Shown piece after piece: positions 6,350-10,764 of a DNA stretch of 10,764 nucleotides. The translations under genes and the position numbers were made by a program. This DNA is from JAUWPO01 sp965603285 (GTDB taxonomy: Bacteria; Chloroflexota; Anaerolineae; Anaerolineales; UBA4823): the NCBI GenBank assembly GCA_965603285.1, contig CBFDCK010000114.1, positions 1 to 10,764 of the forward strand. The letters are read 5' to 3'. The notes below the pieces were generated by a model. That model was not told the origin of the DNA and did not search any database. It saw only the letters and a program-made list of their open reading frames with translations. Each line of letters starts with the position of its first letter. Position 1 is the first letter of the stretch.

Positions 6350-7560
6350 CACGGTCTGATGCCCCATATCCGCAGGGTACCATCATAAGAGCCCGAAGCG
6401 AGAAATTGGCTCTTAGGGGAAAATGATACTTGACTGACACCATTTGGATGCCCCTCCAGTATGCGCAGTAATTCACCTGTTTGGACATCCCAGATGCGCA
6501 CAAAACCGTTCTCATAACTGCTGCCTGTCGCCAGCAGCCTCCCGTCCGGGCTGAATGCCAGGCTCTGGACGACAGCATCCGAATTCATCTTTTGGATCTG
6601 TTCCCCGGTAACCATATCCCAAATCCTGACGACTCCATCATAATGTCCGGATGCGAGTATAAGCGCGGCAGGAGAAAATGCGATCGTGTTGACAGCCCCC
6701 GTAAATGATGTGTATAGTTTATAGAGCCAACTATTTTCATCAAAATCCCAAATTCTGATCGCGTAGCGGTCAGGAGTGGAAGCAAGCAGAATGCTGTCTC
6801 TGGATACACCGATATCGAGAACCGTTCCGGTGCTTAACGTGCTTGTGATCTGCCAACTGGTCGTATTCCAGATATCAACATAATTTTCCTCATAAATAGA
6901 GCTGGCGAATGCCGCCAGGAAATTTAAACTATTAGGTGAAAATGCCAGGCTGCTCAAACCGTATGCAGCACCATAGCGTACGCCCAACGGCTTCCAATCC
7001 GGTCCGTACCACATTTCAATATTGCTTCTATAACCGGTATCTTCGGACCCGTTCCGGCTGCCCGATATCAACCATCTTCCATCCGGGCTGAATTCGAAAT
7101 CTACGATCCCATCCAACTGCGGGTGCAGAGTGCGCAGAATCTCGCGCGAGTGGACAGCATGCAGAAATATTTCCGAATCATCGGAAACGGCAAGTGTAAG
7201 ACCATCGGGCGACCATTCCAAGTCTGTGACAGTGTCGATACGCCATTCCGCCAAACCGGAAAGCAGGTATGCATTCCCCACTGTTATTGGCTCGAATATC
7301 TCGGGTAGAGGTGTGTTTGACAATACGTAGAGAGCGGGAGTCGGTGTAGGTGTAGTAGTTGGGGTAAAGGTTGGTGTGAAAGTTGCTGTTGGGGTCGGTG
7401 TAAACGTCCGAGTAGGAGTTACAGTGAGGGTCGCTGTCGGTGAATATGTAGGCTCAAGGGTCGCTGTCGGGGTGGGACTCGCCAAAAACGTCCCACATGC
7501 GGATAAAAAATAGATAGAGAGTACTAGTAAATTGATTCGTCTTTGGAATGAAACGGTCAT
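6349..7560 (-). CDS. WD40-repeat lipoprotein with Pro/Thr-rich linker, seven-blade propeller (upstream paralogue)
   Basis: Predicted surface lipoprotein of 403 residues. MTVSFQRRINLL begins a signal peptide ending in a good lipobox, FLSAC, with Cys22 as the lipidation site. Residues 28-75 form a Pro/Thr linker of TPTxT units, then a seven-bladed WD40 propeller (about 100-403). Blades carry motifs such as EWSPDG, EFSPDG, AFSPDG and end in VRIWDM, VRIWDV and LRIWGIRP. Blades 2, 3 and 6 have insertions (for example NGSEDTGYRS in blade 2). The ATG at 7560 is preferred over an in-frame TTG at 7578, which has no ribosome binding site; the ATG also has only a weak one. The last blade (ASGSYDGTLRIWGIRP) closely resembles that of the downstream gene (ASGSLDGTFRLWGIEP), so the two are tandem duplicates. 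A scaffold or sensor role outside the cell is inferred; the ligand is unknown. Confidence 0.87.
   Translation of the reverse strand: MTVSFQRRINLLVLSIYFLSACGTFLASPTPTATLEPTYSPTATLTVTPTRTFTPTPTATFTPTFTPTTTPTPTPALYVLSNTPLPEIFEPITVGNAYLLSGLAEWRIDTVTDLEWSPDGLTLAVSDDSEIFLHAVHSREILRTLHPQLDGIVDFEFSPDGRWLISGSRNGSEDTGYRSNIEMWYGPDWKPLGVRYGAAYGLSSLAFSPNSLNFLAAFASSIYEENYVDIWNTTSWQITSTLSTGTVLDIGVSRDSILLASTPDRYAIRIWDFDENSWLYKLYTSFTGAVNTIAFSPAALILASGHYDGVVRIWDMVTGEQIQKMNSDAVVQSLAFSPDGRLLATGSSYENGFVRIWDVQTGELLRILEGHPNGVSQVSFSPKSQFLASGSYDGTLRIWGIRP
7336..7479 (-). repeat. Low-complexity tract encoding the Pro/Thr linker
   Basis: On the plus strand this stretch is rich in GTNGGNGT-type repeats (GGTGTAGG, GTTGGGGT, GTCGGTG). 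It codes on the minus strand for imperfect TPTxT/TPTFTPT units between the lipidation site and the propeller. Such tracts are prone to slippage and length change, and usually act as flexible spacers holding a domain away from the membrane. Confidence 0.75.
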
Positions 7561-7611
7561 TTTGTTAGACCAAAGCAATGCGCAGAGGAGGATATATTGA
7601 TATTCAGCCTA

Positions 7612-7640
7612 ATTGTAGCATCGGTTGGAAGGTTTTTCTA
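7612..7640 (-). promoter_or_regulatory. Candidate promoter for the tandem WD40 genes
   Basis: Read on the minus strand: TAGAAA (-35, plus 7635-7640), 17 nt, then TACAAT (-10, plus 7612-7617). The -10 matches consensus at 5 of 6 positions and the -35 at 4 of 6. It lies about 50 bp upstream of the ATG at 7560 and would drive both WD40 genes. Confidence 0.35.
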
Positions 7641-7764
7641 TAACAAATAAAAACTGGGCAATAATTAGGAAACCTCTGGAGGACATCTATCATCTATTGG
7701 TTAGAAATTGCTAATCTGGCTGTCTGAAATCAAATTCTAATAACAAAATGGCGCCCAATAGGAT

Positions 7765-7770
7765 TATAAT
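7765..7770 (+). promoter_or_regulatory. Candidate -10 box for the LysM-M23 gene
   Basis: TATAAT, a perfect -10 hexamer, lies 44 bp before the ATG at 7815. No good -35 is seen at the usual spacing. Its position overlaps the TTG at 7770, which argues against translation starting there and for the ATG at 7815. Confidence 0.35.
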
Positions 7771-7814
7771 TGCCGGGTGGTGCTATTTTAACCTGTATTT
7801 CCAGATTAAAGGAT

Positions 7815-8978
7815 ATGACAGAAAAAGTATCAGGATCAAAATCAGAACCTGAGAACCAGGAATCCAGGGCTCGTCGAGTAGGTCGAACTCTCCAGCAAGT
7901 TGGCATCAACATGTTGGCAGTCGGGCTGGTCGCTCTGGTCGCTTTCCTGGTTTGGAAAGTAGTGTTCTCAAAAGAGGAGATCACACTACTACCCCCACCT
8001 ACACCACAAGCCATAGAGATTGTTAGTGAAGAGGGACCATCCCAGGTGAGCGAAAATTCGCCCTCTATCAGCATGGTCTCCTTATCAATACCGGCAGGTA
8101 CCCAATCTGGCGGCATCCTGCGCAAGTCTGATCTGCAGACAATAATCCCCAGCCGGCCGCGAGTCGATGTGATAACGTATACCGTTGCAACCGGTGATAC
8201 TCTTTTTAGTATCGCTGATGAGTTTAACCTGAAACCTGAGACGCTACTATGGGGAAATTTTGACATCCTCGAGGATAATCCTCACCTGCTGTCTCAAAAA
8301 CAAGTGCTCAATATTCTGCCTGTAAATGGTATTTATTACAAATGGAATGATGGTGATAATTTTCGTAAGGTGGCTGCTCAATTTAACGTCGAACCTCAGG
8401 CGATCATGAATTTCACCGGTAACAAACTCGACCTTGTGGAATTACAAGAGGGAAATACACAAATAGAGCCGGGATCATGGTTGGTTGTCCCAGGTGGTTC
8501 ACGCGCCATAAAGGATTGGGGACCGCCAGCTATTTCACGCACGAACCCCGCTTCCGCCCGCTATTACGGCGGAGGTCACTGCGGTGATGTTTATGAAGGA
8601 GCATTTGGGACCGGAACTTATGTATGGCCTACCATTGATCGCAGCATCGTTGGCTATAATTACGTGCCAAACGTCCACCCGGCGATTGACATCGGGGGAT
8701 ACGAGGGAAATGCGATTTTTGCTACAGACAGCGGTGTGGTTGTTTACGCAGGCTGGAGCGACTATGGCTACGGATATATGATCGTGATCGACCACGGCAA
8801 CGGTTGGCAGTCCGCATACGCCCACTTAAGCGCAGTTGGTGTTTCCTGTGGGATGAGTGTGTTCCAGGGCGGCACGATCGGTGGTTTGGGCAGCACCGGA
8901 AACTCAAGCGGTCCTCACCTGCACTTTGAGCTGGTTTATAACGGTGTCAAGGTCAACCCATTGGACTATTTGCAATAA
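7815..8978 (+). CDS. Membrane-anchored M23 peptidase with two LysM domains
   Basis: Predicted peptidoglycan endopeptidase (M23/LytM type) of 387 residues. A basic, charged N-terminal tail (1-30) precedes one transmembrane helix at about 31-51, so the enzyme is anchored with its C-terminal part outside. LysM 1 is at about 121-169 (YTVATGDTLFSIADEF); a more divergent LysM-like repeat follows at about 173-226 (NFRKVAAQFNVEPQAIMN, SWLVVPGG). The M23 domain covers about 265-385 with HPAID (His288, Asp292), YAHL (His337) and PHLHF (His368, His370), a complete metal and catalytic set. It resembles NlpD/EnvC-like proteins in layout, but those often lack metal ligands and this one does not. Cys256 and Cys345 may form a disulfide. 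The ATG at 7815 was chosen; a TTG at 7770 is open in frame but overlaps a -10 box. AAAGGA lies almost against the ATG, so initiation may be weak. A strong terminator follows. Confidence 0.9.
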   Translation: MTEKVSGSKSEPENQESRARRVGRTLQQVGINMLAVGLVALVAFLVWKVVFSKEEITLLPPPTPQAIEIVSEEGPSQVSENSPSISMVSLSIPAGTQSGGILRKSDLQTIIPSRPRVDVITYTVATGDTLFSIADEFNLKPETLLWGNFDILEDNPHLLSQKQVLNILPVNGIYYKWNDGDNFRKVAAQFNVEPQAIMNFTGNKLDLVELQEGNTQIEPGSWLVVPGGSRAIKDWGPPAISRTNPASARYYGGGHCGDVYEGAFGTGTYVWPTIDRSIVGYNYVPNVHPAIDIGGYEGNAIFATDSGVVVYAGWSDYGYGYMIVIDHGNGWQSAYAHLSAVGVSCGMSVFQGGTIGGLGSTGNSSGPHLHFELVYNGVKVNPLDYLQ

Positions 8979-9007
8979 CAAAGCTGTTTTTACCGCTAAG
9001 CTATTAT

Positions 9008-9054
9008 TACGGGTGTTTTGAGCGATTATAATATCAAGACACCCGTATTGTTTT
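9008..9054 (+). terminator. Rho-independent terminator after the LysM-M23 gene
   Basis: ACGGGTGTTTTGA (9009-9021) pairs with TCAAGACACCCGT (9034-9046), 13 bp with one wobble, extended by one T-A pair at 9008/9047. The loop is 12 nt and a T-rich tail (TTGTTTT) follows. This is the clearest intrinsic terminator in the window, and it separates the peptidase from asd, so the two are not a simple operon. Confidence 0.8.
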
Positions 9055-9081
9055 AACTCGTTCTTCAGATCAAGTTATCAT
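9053..9081 (+). promoter_or_regulatory. Candidate promoter for asd
   Basis: TTAACT (9053-9058, 4 of 6 to the -35 consensus), 17 nt, then TATCAT (9076-9081, 5 of 6 to the -10 consensus). It sits directly after the terminator and about 44 bp before the asd ATG. Confidence 0.45.
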
Positions 9082-9102
9082 GATATTGTGTCATTATCAT
9101 GA
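9075..9102. promoter_or_regulatory. Palindrome and direct repeat over the asd promoter (possible operator)
   Basis: TATCATGATA (9076-9085) is a perfect 10-bp palindrome covering the candidate -10 box. TTATCATGA occurs twice, at 9075-9083 and 9094-9102, 19 bp apart start to start. A repressor binding here would block asd transcription. The factor is unknown, and an AT-rich chance repeat is possible. Confidence 0.35.
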
Positions 9103-9113
9103 CTTTTGGAATT

Positions 9114-9118
9114 AGGAG
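9114..9118 (+). promoter_or_regulatory. Ribosome binding site of asd
   Basis: AGGAG lies 6 nt before the ATG at 9125 and supports that start. Confidence 0.7.
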
Positions 9119-9124
9119 CAATTC

Positions 9125-10216
9125 ATGACTACACTACAGTCAAATAAAATTCCGGTAGCTGTCCTTGGAGCAACAGGCAGCGTAGGACAACGTTTCATCC
9201 AACTTTTGGACGGGCACCCTTGGTTTGAAGTCGTTGCCCTGACAGGATCTGAGCGGTCGAGGGGCGAAAATTATCACGAATATTGTCATTGGGTATTAAG
9301 CGACCCGATGCCAGAATGGGCAAAGAGTTTGGAAATTCACCCTTCAGATCCTGAGATGACAAAGGTTCCATTGGCATTTTCTGCACTCCCCGCTAAGGCT
9401 GCCTTAGAGATTGAACCATTGTATGCTCAAGCTGGAGTTGCTGTTTGTACAAATGCAGGCGCATACCGCAGGGAAAAAGACGTACCTATTCTGCTGCCCG
9501 AGATTAACCCGGACCATACTGTGCTGGTAGATTCTCAAAGACAGCGTCGTGGGTGGAGCGGTTTCATTGTTACCAATCCTAACTGCACCACTACAGGAGT
9601 ATCGATTGTCCTCAAGATATTAAAAGACAAGTTTGGAATTAGCAAGGCATTCATGGTCTCTTTACAAGCCCTTTCAGGAGCTGGTTACCCGGGTGTTCCA
9701 TCAATGGACATATTAGATAACGTGATTCCTTACATAGAAGGTGAGGAAGAGAAACTCGAATGGGAACCCCTTAAAATTCTTGGATCTTTAAACAATGGCA
9801 TTCTTCGCCCGGCGGATTTTCTAATATCTGCACATGCCAATCGAGTGGCGGTGAGCGACGGGCATCTGGTCTGTCTGAGTGTGCAGTTAAATAATCCCCC
9901 GAGTGAAGATCAGATAGTTCTGGCTGTACATGATGCTTTATCAGAGTACAAACTGCCAGAGATAAGCAGTGACCTTCCTTCTTCTCCTGATCCTGTTATT
10001 GCTTTATCCAAGGAAAAGGATCGACCCCAACCACGACTTGATCGTATGACCGGGGAAGGTATGACCACTGTTGTGGGTCGTATCAGGCGCGATCCGATAT
10101 TGGACATAAAATTAGCAGTACTCTCCCACAACACAATCCGAGGAGCAGCAGGCGGCTCAATTTATGACGCAGAACTTTTAGTAAAAAAAGGGTATATTAG
10201 TGACTCATACGTCTAA
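9125..10216 (+). CDS. asd: Aspartate-semialdehyde dehydrogenase (archaeal/fungal-type)
   Basis: Cytoplasmic enzyme that reduces 4-phospho-L-aspartate with NADPH to L-aspartate 4-semialdehyde, the second step of the aspartate pathway and the branch point to lysine/DAP versus threonine/methionine. The 363 residues carry the nucleotide-binding GATGSVGQ at 15-22, the nucleophile Cys154 in NPNCTTTG, Gln181 in SLQALSGAGYPG, and the acid-base His247 in NRVAVSDGH. Length and the GAGYPG and SDGH contexts match the archaeal/fungal-like subclass better than the E. coli-type enzyme. The C-terminal GAAGGSIYDAELL is a typical family end. It has its own promoter and terminator-insulated start, and its last 12 bp overlap the convergent mutS2 gene. 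It works with the aspartate kinase encoded about 4 kb upstream, but the two are not co-transcribed. Confidence 0.95.
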   Translation: MTTLQSNKIPVAVLGATGSVGQRFIQLLDGHPWFEVVALTGSERSRGENYHEYCHWVLSDPMPEWAKSLEIHPSDPEMTKVPLAFSALPAKAALEIEPLYAQAGVAVCTNAGAYRREKDVPILLPEINPDHTVLVDSQRQRRGWSGFIVTNPNCTTTGVSIVLKILKDKFGISKAFMVSLQALSGAGYPGVPSMDILDNVIPYIEGEEEKLEWEPLKILGSLNNGILRPADFLISAHANRVAVSDGHLVCLSVQLNNPPSEDQIVLAVHDALSEYKLPEISSDLPSSPDPVIALSKEKDRPQPRLDRMTGEGMTTVVGRIRRDPILDIKLAVLSHNTIRGAAGGSIYDAELLVKKGYISDSYV

Positions 10217-10764
10217 TTTTACAACCGTTACGCCCTCACCGCCTTCCTTATCCCCACCCGCTTCGAAGGACTTAACATGAGGGTGCCCTTTGAGCGCCTC
10301 GCGTACTACCTGGCGCAGTTTGCCCGTTCCCTTACCGTGTACAATGCGCACAAAGGGTAGACCCACCAGGTAAGCAGAATCCAGGTAGCGCTCTAAAGAA
10401 TCGAGTGCTTCGTCAGCGCGCTGACCGCGCAGGTTAATTTCCATACCCGGTGATTCGGCGAAGAAATCTCCGTTCCGGGTTGAGGTTGATCCTGCTTGGG
10501 CTCGGTCTTGCCGGTGATCAGTCCCACCAGGCTTTGCGGATTCTCCACCACTTTCCAAACCCAAATCACTTTCCCCAATGAGTTCTAAATCCCGCAATCG
10601 TGTCCGCACCCGGACATTGCCAACCTGCACTTCTGCACCCTCTTCGTCCAAAGAAATAAGGACTCCTTTTGTCTCTAGTGTACGCAGACGCACTCTGTCC
10701 CCCGGCTTTATTGGTCGATCCAGAGGAATTAGGACTTCAGGCCGCACGGCTGCTTCAGGCTGAA
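10205..10764 (-). CDS. mutS2: MutS2 (RqcU-like), C-terminal part with KOW-like and Smr domains; 5' end outside window
   Basis: The frame is open to the right edge and codes for the last 185 or so residues of a protein that is usually about 780. The visible order is the MutS2 C-terminus: a KOW-like segment (PGDRVRLRTLETKGV to RTRLRDLELI), a polar Gly/Ser-rich linker of about 40 residues, then a Smr domain (about 10447-10208) with INLRGQR and HGKGTGKLR (10339-10313). The usual LDLRG reads INLRG. A GTG at 10747 could be read as a start but the frame continues upstream, so this is the tail of a longer gene. MutS2 proteins bind branched DNA in some bacteria and rescue collided ribosomes in Bacillus; the ATPase domains are not in view, so the role here is by family. 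A free-standing Smr protein is less likely given the KOW-like segment. It overlaps asd by 12 bp. Confidence 0.85.
   Translation of the reverse strand, partial: QPEAAVRPEVLIPLDRPIKPGDRVRLRTLETKGVLISLDEEGAEVQVGNVRVRTRLRDLELIGESDLGLESGGESAKPGGTDHRQDRAQAGSTSTRNGDFFAESPGMEINLRGQRADEALDSLERYLDSAYLVGLPFVRIVHGKGTGKLRQVVREALKGHPHVKSFEAGGDKEGGEGVTVVKLDV

Noticed and set aside
7336..7479. Repetitive G/T-rich tract as a CRISPR array or tandem-repeat element
   Set aside because: Units are short, irregular and without spacers, and are fully explained as codons of a Pro/Thr linker on the minus strand.
7561..7578. Upstream TTG start for the first WD40 gene
   Set aside because: No ribosome binding site precedes it, and the ATG at 7560 gives a standard lipoprotein signal peptide.
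7770..7814. Upstream TTG start for the LysM-M23 gene
   Set aside because: It overlaps the TATAAT box and adds 15 residues with no support; the ATG at 7815 gives a typical anchored N-terminus.
10205..10747. Stand-alone Smr-domain gene starting at GTG 10747
   Set aside because: The frame stays open past the GTG to the window edge, and the KOW-like plus Smr order matches the end of MutS2.

Overview
The window looks like a chromosomal segment from a Chloroflexota-type bacterium, probably close to Anaerolineae. This is inferred from style, not from a database match. The clues are Pro/Thr-rich linkers in WD40 lipoproteins, a membrane-anchored L,D-transpeptidase with PG_binding_4 (VanW-associated) and LysM domains whose catalytic motif reads SYGC, a LysM-M23 membrane protein, and a BNR-repeat protein fragment. 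Base composition is about even throughout. I see no phage, transposase, integrase, tRNA, rRNA or CRISPR array.

Layout from left to right: the tail of a truncated BNR-repeat gene (+, 1-273); an L,D-transpeptidase (+, 395-2014); a golvesin-like plus M23 peptidase gene (-, 2023-3198); a 488-bp non-coding leader; aspartate kinase (+, 3687-5105); two tandem seven-blade WD40 lipoprotein genes (-, 5102-7560); a divergent intergenic region; a LysM-M23 membrane-anchored peptidase (+, 7815-8978); an intrinsic terminator and a promoter with a palindrome; aspartate-semialdehyde dehydrogenase (+, 9125-10216); and the C-terminal end of MutS2 (-, running off the right edge).

Two themes share the locus. Aspartate kinase and aspartate-semialdehyde dehydrogenase catalyse steps 1 and 2 of the aspartate pathway (Lys/DAP, Thr, Met), but are about 4 kb apart and separately transcribed. 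Three genes encode cell-envelope enzymes (one L,D-transpeptidase, two M23 endopeptidases), and two more encode predicted surface WD40 lipoproteins. A link between cell-wall precursor supply and wall remodelling is possible but is inference from proximity only.

The most unusual points are the SYGC transpeptidase motif, an M23 peptidase with a well-supported start but no visible signal peptide, and three convergent gene pairs with almost no intergenic space (8-bp gap, 4-bp overlap, 12-bp overlap). I did not find a convincing undescribed multi-gene system; most of the window is ordinary housekeeping and envelope content.
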